Source: an uncultured Clostridia bacterium (GTDB lineage: Bacteria; Bacillota; Clostridia; Oscillospirales; Ruminococcaceae). From it: 64,000 nt of DNA. The notes below the pieces were generated by a model. That model ran no database searches. It had not been told where the DNA came from and saw nothing but the letters and a program-made list of their open reading frames with translations. The translations under genes were made by a program, and so were the position numbers. Shown here one piece after another: positions 1 to 6,901 of the stretch. Positions within the stretch are counted from its first letter, which is position 1; each line of letters starts with the position of its first letter. The stretch is from positions 1 to 64,000 of the forward strand of contig CANQNG010000005.1 of assembly GCA_947625155.1 (NCBI GenBank), in the 5' to 3' direction.

Positions 1-72
1 ACATAATAATTTCCCCCTAAAATGAATTTCACTCTTTTTGTTATTTTGTGTGTCTACTTTAAGGGGATTATA

Positions 73-1431
73 TCAAAGTGCCTTGACCGCCTTGATCATG
101 ATAGCGCACTCCACCCGTTTTTTCTCCATTTCGCAGGAAAGCGGGTGTGCCTTGAGAATATCGCCCTGATACAGATAATTATTGGCATTGCATCCACCGC
201 TGCAATAGAACCTTGCCCAGCAGTCACGGCACTTTTCCTTGGCGTAGATATGTGCCTGTGCAAAGCGCTGCTGCATCTCCCGGTCAAACGTTCCCTCGTC
301 CAAGTTCCCCATTTTATAGCCCTCGATCCCCACGAATTGGTGACAGGGGTAAATATCCCCGTCCGGCGTGACAGCGACATAATCATTCCCGCAGCCGCAC
401 CCACGCAGCCGCTTGACGGCGCAAGGTCCTTGGTCAAGGTCTATCATGAAGTGGAAGAAATTGAAATGCTTCCCCGCCCTGTCATTTTCCAGAATGCGGG
501 CAGCAAGGCGCTCATACTCCGCAAAAATTGCCGGCAGGTCATCTTCTGTGAGAGCGTAGTCATATTTCGGGTCGCAGACTGCCGGTTCAACGGAGATCTG
601 GTCAAACCCGGCTTCATACAGGCTGAATACATCCTCCGAAAAATCCAGATCATACTTCGTGAAAGTGCCCCGGACATAGTAGTCCTTATCCCGGCTTCTG
701 GATCCTACCAATTTCTTGAATTTTGGCAGTATCACGTCATAACTGCCCTTGCCGGAAGGAGTAGGGCGCATCCGGTCGTTGACTTCCTTTCTGCCGTCTA
801 TCGAGAGAACGACGTTGGACATTTCCCGGTTGATGAAGTCTATTTTCTCATCGTCAAGCAAAACGCCGTTGGTCGTTATCGTAAAGCGGAAACGCTTGCC
901 GAACTCCGGCTCACGGCTTCTGGCATAGCGAACGACCTCTTTCACCGCCTCGAAATTCATCAACGGCTCACCACCGAAGAAGTCCAGTTCCAGATTTTTT
1001 CGATTCCCGGAATGTTCCAGCAAGAAGTCGATCGCTTTCTTGCCCGTTTCCACCGGCATCAGCTTTCTGCCCGTCCCGAAATCCCCCGTAGAGGCGAAAC
1101 AGTACTGACAGCGCAGATTGCAGTCATGGGCGATATGCAGGCACATCGCCTTGACGGGAGAGGCAGTCGTGTGCTTGGCATATTTTTCATACTCATCCGG
1201 GGAGAAGAGAATTTTCTCCTCGCAGAGGGCAGCCAGTTCTGCGTAGCACTCCTGCACCTCCTCCGGGGCATAGTCCGGCAGGGCAGCGATAATTTCCGGC
1301 GGGCAGCTATCCGCAAAGGGCGGTGCAGCGTAGTCGAGCAGGTCATAGGTCAGTTTGTCCACCACGTGGACACCCCCGCTGTTGGTATCGAGGACGATAT
1401 ACAGACCGCCCAGTTCATATTTATGTATCAT
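73..1431 (-). CDS. scfB: SCIFF peptide radical SAM/SPASM maturase
   Basis: This is a 452-aa radical SAM enzyme that installs thioether crosslinks on the adjacent six-cysteine SCIFF peptide. The [4Fe-4S]/SAM motif CNLRCQYC sits near residue 105. The C-terminal third carries SPASM-type cysteines for auxiliary clusters (CGCGNDY, then CRDCWARFYCSGGC and a final SCEMEK). The N-terminal region resembles a peptide-binding wing. The start at 1431 follows GGGAGGAA; a longer reading would begin inside the hairpin between the two genes. It lies directly downstream of scfA on the same strand. Assignment rests on domain order plus the recognisable substrate gene; crosslink chemistry is family knowledge. 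Confidence 0.93.
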   Translation of the reverse strand: MIHKYELGGLYIVLDTNSGGVHVVDKLTYDLLDYAAPPFADSCPPEIIAALPDYAPEEVQECYAELAALCEEKILFSPDEYEKYAKHTTASPVKAMCLHIAHDCNLRCQYCFASTGDFGTGRKLMPVETGKKAIDFLLEHSGNRKNLELDFFGGEPLMNFEAVKEVVRYARSREPEFGKRFRFTITTNGVLLDDEKIDFINREMSNVVLSIDGRKEVNDRMRPTPSGKGSYDVILPKFKKLVGSRSRDKDYYVRGTFTKYDLDFSEDVFSLYEAGFDQISVEPAVCDPKYDYALTEDDLPAIFAEYERLAARILENDRAGKHFNFFHFMIDLDQGPCAVKRLRGCGCGNDYVAVTPDGDIYPCHQFVGIEGYKMGNLDEGTFDREMQQRFAQAHIYAKEKCRDCWARFYCSGGCNANNYLYQGDILKAHPLSCEMEKKRVECAIMIKAVKAL

Positions 1432-1453
1432 ATTCTTTCCTCCCAGAAAAATG

Positions 1454-1472
1454 CCCCGCACGAAATGCGGGG
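1454..1472 (-). terminator. Hairpin between scfA and scfB, terminator-like attenuator
   Basis: Read on the minus strand, CCCCGCA-TTTCG-TGCGGGG forms a perfect 7-bp stem followed by CATTTTTC. It lies 11 nt after the scfA stop and ends just before the scfB ribosome-binding site. A weak terminator here would make much more precursor peptide than maturase mRNA. Partial read-through is inferred, because scfB has no other obvious promoter. Confidence 0.7.
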
Positions 1473-1482
1473 CTGAGAAGTC

Positions 1483-1629
1483 TCACTTCTCGTCTCTCTC
1501 ACACTTCTGATTAGCGACCGTGCAGGAAGTCTTGCAAGCCGACTGGCAGGAAGCCTGACAATTGCCGCAGCCGCCTTTCTGAGCGCTTTCTTTCAGGTTT
1601 GCCTGATTGATGGTCACGATGTGCTTCAT
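1483..1629 (-). CDS. scfA: SCIFF ribosomal peptide precursor (six cysteines in forty-five residues)
   Basis: This 48-aa open frame begins MKHIVTINQANLKES and ends KCERDEK. It has six cysteines at residues 21, 24, 28, 32, 36 and 43, the hallmark of the SCIFF family that is near-universal in Clostridia. GGAGGG lies 8 nt before the ATG. It is the predicted substrate of the maturase downstream: the N-terminal 20 residues act as leader and the Cys-rich part is modified to thioethers. The mature product's role is unknown in the family as a whole. Confidence 0.94.
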   Translation of the reverse strand: MKHIVTINQANLKESAQKGGCGNCQASCQSACKTSCTVANQKCERDEK

Positions 1630-1673
1630 TTGGTATCTCCCTCCGTTTCTGTCGAGACAAGCTCTTTTTTATT

Positions 1674-1702
1674 ATTATAGCATATTTTTTGGGGTTTGGC
1701 AA
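1674..1702 (-). promoter_or_regulatory. Sigma-A promoter of scfA
   Basis: On the minus strand TTGCCA, a 17-nt spacer and TATAAT with an extended TGC are present, about 45 nt upstream of the scfA start. Confidence 0.7.
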
Positions 1703-1742
1703 GGGGTTTATAAAAAAAACAGCATTTGAACAGCTGACGGAA

Positions 1743-1831
1743 AGTGCAAGAGGGGGTGCAGGGGGTGAAGCCCCCGCAATACAGCCCCCTTCTCCTTGGG
1801 GGAAGGGGGGTGGGGGCAGCATCACGCTGCT
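1743..1831. repeat. GC-rich interspersed repeat, type B copy 1
   Basis: This run of alternating G and C tracts (AGGGGGTGCAGGGGG, GCCCCCTTCTCC, GGGGGAAGGGGGGTGGG) ends in a GCAGC-type inverted repeat. A closely similar stretch occurs at 5666-5752, with the same order of motifs. No open frame is convincing. It lies with other palindromes in the 550-bp gap downstream of the TIGR04086-like gene. Confidence 0.65.
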
Positions 1832-1873
1832 CCGCCCAAGGGCGGAAAGGATAGTACCTAATAATTGGAAAAA

Positions 1874-1933
1874 GGGGGCACTTTTTGCCAAAAGTGCCCC
1901 CTCGCCCAAAAACAGCATCTATGCTGTTTTTGG
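1874..1933. repeat. Two adjacent palindromes in the gap
   Basis: GGGGGCACTTTT and its complement (1874-1901) form one stem-loop. CCAAAAACAGCAT and its complement (1906-1933) form a perfect 13-bp stem with a 2-nt loop. Both lie inside the repeat block. Neither is followed by a clear T tract, so a transposon-like or REP-like nature is as likely as termination. Confidence 0.6.
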
Positions 1934-1975
1934 ACTTCACCCCCTGAAAATGGCGAGGTATAGAAGTGTTTCGCC

Positions 1976-2133
1976 GGCAGCGTGACGCTGCACCCGTCCT
2001 GCCTCCCAATGCGGCTACGCCGCAAAGGTCGGCTTGCATGCCTGCTGCTTTTATCTTACCTGAAAGCAGTCGCCCTTTGCGCCGTCAGGCGCATTGGGCG
2101 ACACTACGGAGGCGGCAGCCTGCCGCCGCTGCC
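1976..2133. repeat. GC-rich interspersed repeat, type A inverted pair
   Basis: Copy one (1976-2038) reads GGCAGCGTGACGCTGC and then CTCCCAATGCGGCTACGC followed by CGCAAAGG. Copy two (2069-2133) is the same unit in inverse orientation (CCCTTTGCGCCGTCAGGCG, ATTGGGCG). The core is itself palindromic. The same unit recurs at 2188-2229, 5474-5569 and 23671-23795, only in intergenic DNA or at gene ends. Confidence 0.75.
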
Positions 2134-2181
2134 CTCTGGACTCCTGCCAGCTTTTTTGAAAAAAAGCTGGAGCAAAAAACT

Positions 2182-2604
2182 TTAGTTGTGCCTCCCAATG
2201 CGCCTGCGGCGCAAAGGGCGGCTTGCACGACTGTTAACTCCTAATACGCCCCCACTCGCCCCACTCGGCAAGAGGAGCAGGCACCGCACCCAATAGCCCG
2301 GTGCAGCCGTTTCCCGGAGCAAGACCGTACCGCACAGCAGCACCAATAGCAGCGACCCGCCGCAGCACAGCCCGGAAAGCAGCCCATGCCGCCGCCCGTG
2401 CAGCCCTGCCCGTCTGCCTGCCATAAATGCGCCCCCGCACCAAAGCACCGCCCCGAAGCCGTGCATGACTGCCGCCGGAAGTACCCCCGTGACCAGCAAC
2501 AGCCCGGCGCAGAGCGCCCCGCCGCCGCCGACCCAGAGCATCCCCTCGGCGACTGCCAACAAATGCCGGAACAGAGCCGACTGCTCCTGCCTGAAATGCC
2601 GCAT
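2182..2604 (-). CDS. Small membrane protein, TIGR04086/YrzE-like
   Basis: This 140-aa protein has four hydrophobic segments (about residues 18-42, 45-62, 75-97, 103-122) separated by a basic loop (GRRAGLHGRRHG). Size, topology and position downstream of yajC and near the SCIFF genes fit the TIGR04086 family of clostridial membrane proteins, whose function is unknown. AAGGGGGT precedes the ATG. The last 17 or so residues (SRASRPLRRRRIGRHN) are encoded by a type A repeat, so the ancestral C-terminus was probably different. Confidence 0.6.
   Translation of the reverse strand: MRHFRQEQSALFRHLLAVAEGMLWVGGGGALCAGLLLVTGVLPAAVMHGFGAVLWCGGAFMAGRRAGLHGRRHGLLSGLCCGGSLLLVLLCGTVLLRETAAPGYWVRCLLLLPSGASGGVLGVNSRASRPLRRRRIGRHN
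2188..2229. repeat. GC-rich interspersed repeat, type A copy 3
   Basis: A single core unit (CTCCCAATGCGCCTGCGGCG, then CAAAGGGCGGCTTGC) overlaps the 3' end of the minus-strand membrane protein gene and supplies its last codons. Confidence 0.75.
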
Positions 2605-2648
2605 ACCCGTACCCCCTTCCGGTACAGCCTATGCAGCCGGCAGGGCGT

Positions 2649-3128
2649 TTATTCGTCCTTTGGCTTGCCAGTCGTGATGCCTTTCATGCGGTTTTTCTGC
2701 TTTTCTGCCTTTTCGGCGGCAGCCTGTTCGGTCGCCGTGACATTTTCCTTGATGGCATCGAGCTTCATGCGTATCTTGAGGCGGTCGCTGCCGGTCTCCA
2801 GCACGACCGTTTCCGTTGATTCCTCCACACGCAGCACGATACCCACAATGCCGCCGATGGTGACAACTTCATCACCCACCTGTAGGTTGCGCTGCATATT
2901 GCGAGTCTCTTTCTCCTGTTTCTGCTGTGGTCGTATCAGGAAAAAGTACAGAAATACGATCAGCAGCACCGGCAGTGCCAGCGTGGAAACGATAGTTCCG
3001 CCCATGGCTTGCGTTCCGGCATCCGCCGCAGCTTCGTCCTCCGCAAATACCGTCAGGCTGCCCGTCAGGCAGACCATACCTGCCCCGCACAGGGCAGCGG
3101 CTGCTCTCTTCCAGTTCAAATGTTTCAT
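2649..3128 (-). CDS. yajC: Preprotein translocase accessory subunit YajC
   Basis: This is a 159-aa protein associated with SecDF-YidC at the Sec translocon. An N-terminal signal-like segment is followed by a transmembrane helix (TLALPVLLIVFLYFFLIRP) and the conserved YajC core (RPQQKQEK, then LQVGDEVVTIGGIVG). The C-terminal tail is Lys/Glu-rich. The start at 3128 follows GAGAAAGG; an upstream in-frame start would overlap nfnB and lacks a site. It begins 14 nt beyond the nfnB stop and may be read from the same transcript. Confidence 0.93.
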   Translation of the reverse strand: MKHLNWKRAAAALCGAGMVCLTGSLTVFAEDEAAADAGTQAMGGTIVSTLALPVLLIVFLYFFLIRPQQKQEKETRNMQRNLQVGDEVVTIGGIVGIVLRVEESTETVVLETGSDRLKIRMKLDAIKENVTATEQAAAEKAEKQKNRMKGITTGKPKDE

Positions 3129-3141
3129 AGCTTTGCCTTTC

Positions 3142-4521
3142 TCAATTGGTTTTCCCCTGCATATAGGCATCCATTGCCTTTGCAGCAGCCTTGCCTGCCC
3201 CCATTGCCAAGATAACAGTCGCAGCGCCCGTCACGGCATCGCCGCCGGCATACACGCCCTGTTTGGTCGTCATCATGTTCTCATCGACCACAAGGCAGCC
3301 ACGCTTGTTGGCTTCGAGCCCCTCTGTCGTGGTGCGGATGAGCGGATTCGGGGAAGTGCCGATGGACATAATGACCGTATCGACCGCAAGTTCATACTCC
3401 GAACCCTCGATCGGCACGGGGCTTCTTCTGCCGCTCTCGTCCGGTTCACCAAGTGCCATGCGCTGCACCACAGCGGCACGCACCCTGCCGTTTTCATCGC
3501 CGAGAAGCTTCACCGGGTTGTTGAGGTCAAGGAACTCCACGCCCTCTTCCTTGGCGTGATGGACTTCTTCCCGGCGGGCAGGCATTTCCTCTTCGGAACG
3601 GCGGTAGATGATGTACACGTGCTCCGCCCCCATGCGCAGAGCGCTCCGGGCAGCATCCATTGCCACATTGCCGCCGCCGACCACAGCGACCGACTTTGAC
3701 TGCAAAACGGGCGTGTCATAGCCCTCCTGATAGCCTTTCATGAGGTTGATGCGTGTCAGGTACTCATTCGCCGAGCAAACGCCGACTAGTCCTTCTCCCT
3801 CGATACCCATGAACCGTGGCAGCCCTGCGCCCGAACCGACAAAGACAGCCTCATACCCGTCCGCCATCAGCTCGTCCACGCTCATGACCTTGCCAATGAC
3901 CATGTTCGTCATGACTTTCACGCCGAGTGCTTTCAGGTTCTCGACTTCTTTCTGCACAATGGCTTTCGGCAGACGAAATTCCGGGATACCATACATCAGC
4001 ACACCCCCGGCAACATGGAACGCCTCAAAAACCGTGACTTCATACCCCAATTTCGCAAGGTCACCCGCACAAGTCAGCCCGGCAGGACCGCCGCCGACAA
4101 TGGCAGCCTTATGCCCGTTGGGAACGGGTTTTTCGCTATGTTCCTGATGATAGCCAGCCGCAAAGCGTTCCAGTCTGCCGATACCGACCGGCTCGCCCTT
4201 GATACCACGCACGCACTTGCTCTCGCACTGCCGCTCCTGCGGGCAGACCCTGCCGCACACAGCCGGGAGACTGTTGGTGGTGTGGATGATCTCGCAAGCC
4301 CCCTCGAAATCGCCTTCCGCGATCTGATGGATGAATTCCGGGATGCGCACCCCGACCGGACAGCCGGACACGCAGGGCTTGTTCTTGCAATTCAGGCAGC
4401 GTGTCGCTTCCTCGACTGCCATTTCCTCCGTGTAGCCAAGTGTGACCTCCTGAAAATTTCTCGCACGTACCTTCGGATCCTGTTCCGGCATCGGTACTTT
4501 TGTCTGTGACATATTCGGCAT
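3142..4521 (-). CDS. nfnB: NfnB/SudA-like NADPH-binding flavoprotein (GltD family)
   Basis: This 459-aa protein has an N-terminal double [4Fe-4S] domain (CLNCKNKPCVSGCP and CGRVCPQERQCESKC) followed by two dinucleotide-binding folds (IVGGGPAGLTCAGDLAKLG for FAD, VVGGGNVAMDAARSALRMG for NADPH). It resembles the small subunit of glutamate synthase. The next gene upstream encodes the matching FNR-like subunit and no GltB large subunit is present. The pair is therefore most likely NfnAB, which couples NADH and reduced ferredoxin to NADP+ reduction, or the closely related sulfide dehydrogenase SudAB. Confidence 0.85.
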   Translation of the reverse strand: MPNMSQTKVPMPEQDPKVRARNFQEVTLGYTEEMAVEEATRCLNCKNKPCVSGCPVGVRIPEFIHQIAEGDFEGACEIIHTTNSLPAVCGRVCPQERQCESKCVRGIKGEPVGIGRLERFAAGYHQEHSEKPVPNGHKAAIVGGGPAGLTCAGDLAKLGYEVTVFEAFHVAGGVLMYGIPEFRLPKAIVQKEVENLKALGVKVMTNMVIGKVMSVDELMADGYEAVFVGSGAGLPRFMGIEGEGLVGVCSANEYLTRINLMKGYQEGYDTPVLQSKSVAVVGGGNVAMDAARSALRMGAEHVYIIYRRSEEEMPARREEVHHAKEEGVEFLDLNNPVKLLGDENGRVRAAVVQRMALGEPDESGRRSPVPIEGSEYELAVDTVIMSIGTSPNPLIRTTTEGLEANKRGCLVVDENMMTTKQGVYAGGDAVTGAATVILAMGAGKAAAKAMDAYMQGKTN

Positions 4522-4541
4522 AGTATTGACCTCCTCCGGTG

Positions 4542-5375
4542 TTACGCCTTATCGGCAGCCTGTAGCATACGGCATTCGGCTTCCCGCTGCTTGAATGTCC
4601 CGTTCCGCCGCATCAGCTCGTCAAAATCGACCTCATGCCCGTTAAAATCCGGACCCTCCACGCACGCATAGCGAATTTTTCCGCCCACGGTGACACGGCA
4701 GCCGCCGCACATCCCCGTGCCGTCTACCATGATCGGGTTGAGGGAAACGATCGTGGGGATGCTGTATTCTTTTGTCAACAGGCTGACGAACTTCATCATC
4801 GGTACAGGACCGATGGCGATGACCGCATCGTACTGCACCCCGGCTTCTATCTGCGCTTTGAGGGCATCCGTGACGAAGCCTTTCCGCCCGTAACTGCCGT
4901 CATCCGTGCAGAGGATCAGCTCCGTGCAGCTCTTCCGGAATGCCTCCTCAAGGATGACAATATCCTTGCTGCGGAAACCTGCGATGACATCCACGTGCAG
5001 CCCTGCGGCATGGAGCGCTTTTGCCTGTGGGTAGGCGATCGCACAGCCCACACCGCCCCCGATGATGCACACACGCTTCGCCCCCGCTGGAATTTCCGTC
5101 GGCACACCGAGCGGTCCGACCAAGTCCAGAACGCTGTCGCCCTCGTTCAGGGCATTGAGCTTTTCGGTAGAACGCCCCACGATCTGGAAGATGAGGGTGA
5201 TCGTTCCCTTTTCCCGGTCGTAGTCCGCGATCGTCAGCGGCACACGCTCCCCCTTTTCATCCACCCGGAAGATGATGAACTGCCCCGGCTTCGCCTTCTG
5301 GGCGATATAGGGCGCTTCCAGTTCCATGAGGGTGACAGAGGGGTTGAGTATCTCTTTTTTTATGATACGAAACAT
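4542..5375 (-). CDS. nfnA: NfnA/SudB-like FAD/[2Fe-2S] NAD-binding subunit
   Basis: This 277-aa protein of the dihydroorotate dehydrogenase electron-transfer (PyrK-like) family has an FAD-binding beta-barrel (PGQFIIFRVDEKGERVPLTI), an NAD domain (VCIIGGGVGCAIAYPQAKAL) and C-terminal cluster cysteines (GMCGGCRV, YACVEGPDF). It starts at 5375 after TAAGGAGGTAACTCTG. The upstream frame is open but is translated repeat DNA. It lies 20 nt before nfnB, forming a two-gene transhydrogenase operon. Confidence 0.86.
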   Translation of the reverse strand: MFRIIKKEILNPSVTLMELEAPYIAQKAKPGQFIIFRVDEKGERVPLTIADYDREKGTITLIFQIVGRSTEKLNALNEGDSVLDLVGPLGVPTEIPAGAKRVCIIGGGVGCAIAYPQAKALHAAGLHVDVIAGFRSKDIVILEEAFRKSCTELILCTDDGSYGRKGFVTDALKAQIEAGVQYDAVIAIGPVPMMKFVSLLTKEYSIPTIVSLNPIMVDGTGMCGGCRVTVGGKIRYACVEGPDFNGHEVDFDELMRRNGTFKQREAECRMLQAADKA

Positions 5376-5473
5376 CAGAGTTACCTCCTTATCGAAACAG
5401 TAAAGCAGCAGGAACGGCAAGCTGTCCCTGCTCTCCCATTCTATTATACCACAAAAAACGCATTTCGTCAAGA

Positions 5474-5569
5474 GGCAGCGTGACGCTGCACCCGATTTGC
5501 CTCCCACCGGCAGGCTGCCGGCTCCGATTTGCCTCCCAATGCGGCTTCGCCGCAAAGGTCGGCTTGCTC
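5474..5569. repeat. GC-rich interspersed repeat, type A copy 4
   Basis: GGCAGCGTGACGCTGCACCC, then a partial duplicated core (CTCCCACCGGCAGGCTGCCGG) and a full core CTCCCAATGCGGCTTCGC with CGCAAAGGTCGGCTTGC. It is nearly identical to 1976-2038 and sits upstream of nfnA. Confidence 0.75.
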
Positions 5570-5665
5570 GGGTGAAAGCGCAATTCAGGTAGGTGGGGAG
5601 GGTCACATCTACCCACCGGCGCAGGGGTGTGAACCACATTCACTCCCTTGGCTTGCCCGGTTGAT

Positions 5666-5752
5666 AGTGCAAAAAGGGGGTGCAAGGGGTTTACCCCCTG
5701 CAATATAGCCCCCTTCCCCTTGGGGAAGGGGGGTGGGGGGATGGGGGCAGCA
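5666..5752. repeat. GC-rich interspersed repeat, type B copy 2
   Basis: This stretch has the same order of motifs as 1743-1831: AGTGCAA, AGGGGGTGCAAGGGG, ACCCCCTGCAATA, AGCCCCCTTCCCCTTGGGG, AAGGGGGGTGGGG, GGGGCAGCA. It lies between nfnA and the plus-strand aldolase gene. No gene is seen in 5376-5820. Confidence 0.7.
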
Positions 5753-5824
5753 GGATCTGCACCGCAGTTTTAACGATCTTTTTTGTGCAAATTTCCGAAT
5801 ATCTACGTAATTCTCAGAAAAGTC

Positions 5825-5853
5825 TTGCAGTTTTTCCGGGATCGTGGTATAAT
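5825..5853 (+). promoter_or_regulatory. Sigma-A promoter of the aldolase operon
   Basis: TTGCAG, a 17-nt spacer and TATAAT lie about 60 nt upstream of the aldolase start. Confidence 0.8.
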
Positions 5854-5912
5854 AAATAAGTACATCGCTATTTTAGCGCATAAAAGCATTAAAACAAACG
5901 GAGGACTACTCA

Positions 5913-6890
5913 ATGGAAAGAAAAGGAAACCTGATGACTTACAGACCGGACATCAAGGTATTTGATGCGACCGTGCGGGACGGCGGACTGGTGAACAACT
6001 TCTTCTTCACGGACGAATTTGTCAAGGCGCTCTACGTTGCCAACCTGCGTGCCGGAGTGGACTACATGGAAATGGGCTATCTCGCCGACAAGGACATTTT
6101 TGACCCGGAGGAATTCGGCGACTGGAAATTCTGCCGGGATGAGGCGATCCGCCGCATCGTGGGGAACAATGACACCGACATGAAGCTTTCCGTCATGGCA
6201 GACGTGGGACGTGCCAACCTTCAGCGTGACCTCCTCCCCAAAGAGGAAAGCGTGCTGGACATGGTACGTGTCGCCACCTACATCAACACCATGCCCGCCG
6301 CGATCGAAATGATCGAATATGCCCACAAGCTCGGCTATGAGACGACCTGCAACATCATGGCGATCTCCAAGGCGAACACCCCCGACATCGAGGAGGCGCT
6401 TGCCCTGCTCGCCAAGTCGCCGGTCGAAGCCGTGTACATCGTTGACAGCTACGGCGCACTCTTCCCGGAGCAGATACAGCAGCTCGCTTCCCTGTACGTG
6501 GAAGCCATGGAAAAGGCAGGCAAGCGTGTCGGCATCCATGCCCACAACAACCAGCAGATGGCATTTGCCAACACAGTCGAGGCATGCTCCATGGGGGCAA
6601 GTTTCCTCGATGCCACGGTAGGCAGCATGGGCAGAGGGGCAGGCAACTGTGCGATGGAACTGCTGCTCGGCTTCCTGAAGAACCCGAAATACGACATCAC
6701 CCCTGTGCTGGACTTCTATGAGCATTATATTTTAGGGCTGAAAGAGTCCGGGCTGAAATGGGGCTATGACATCCAGTACCTGCTGACCGGCAAGATGAAT
6801 CTGCACCCGTCCTCTGCCATTGCCTTCACCAAGGAGGACAGGCGGGACTATGCTGATTTCTACCACCAGCTCTTTGATCTGGAACCGTAA
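5913..6890 (+). CDS. HMGL-type aldolase catalytic domain protein
   Basis: This 325-aa TIM-barrel protein belongs to the DRE-TIM metallolyase family (isopropylmalate synthase, HMG-CoA lyase, 4-hydroxy-2-oxovalerate aldolase). The N-terminal VFDATVRDGG supplies the metal/catalytic Arg-Asp, and IHAHNNQQMAFAN and GSMGRGAGN match the barrel metal-binding His pair and the glycine loop. It lacks the regulatory domain of LeuA or homocitrate synthase. CGGAGGAC precedes the ATG at 5913; an in-frame ATG at 5934 is an alternative. The substrate cannot be read from sequence. It is followed 11 nt later by a membrane protein gene, probably one transcript. Confidence 0.8.
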   Translation: MERKGNLMTYRPDIKVFDATVRDGGLVNNFFFTDEFVKALYVANLRAGVDYMEMGYLADKDIFDPEEFGDWKFCRDEAIRRIVGNNDTDMKLSVMADVGRANLQRDLLPKEESVLDMVRVATYINTMPAAIEMIEYAHKLGYETTCNIMAISKANTPDIEEALALLAKSPVEAVYIVDSYGALFPEQIQQLASLYVEAMEKAGKRVGIHAHNNQQMAFANTVEACSMGASFLDATVGSMGRGAGNCAMELLLGFLKNPKYDITPVLDFYEHYILGLKESGLKWGYDIQYLLTGKMNLHPSSAIAFTKEDRRDYADFYHQLFDLEP

Positions 6891-6901
6891 GGAGGACCTC
6901 C

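Noticed and set aside
3142-5375. Glutamate synthase assignment for the GltD-like gene
   Set aside because: There is no GltB-type large subunit, and the partner gene is an FNR/[2Fe-2S] protein, which fits NfnAB or SudAB better.
5376-5703. N-terminal extension of nfnA through the repeat block
   Set aside because: The extra residues are translated repeat DNA and the start at 5375 has a strong ribosome-binding site.
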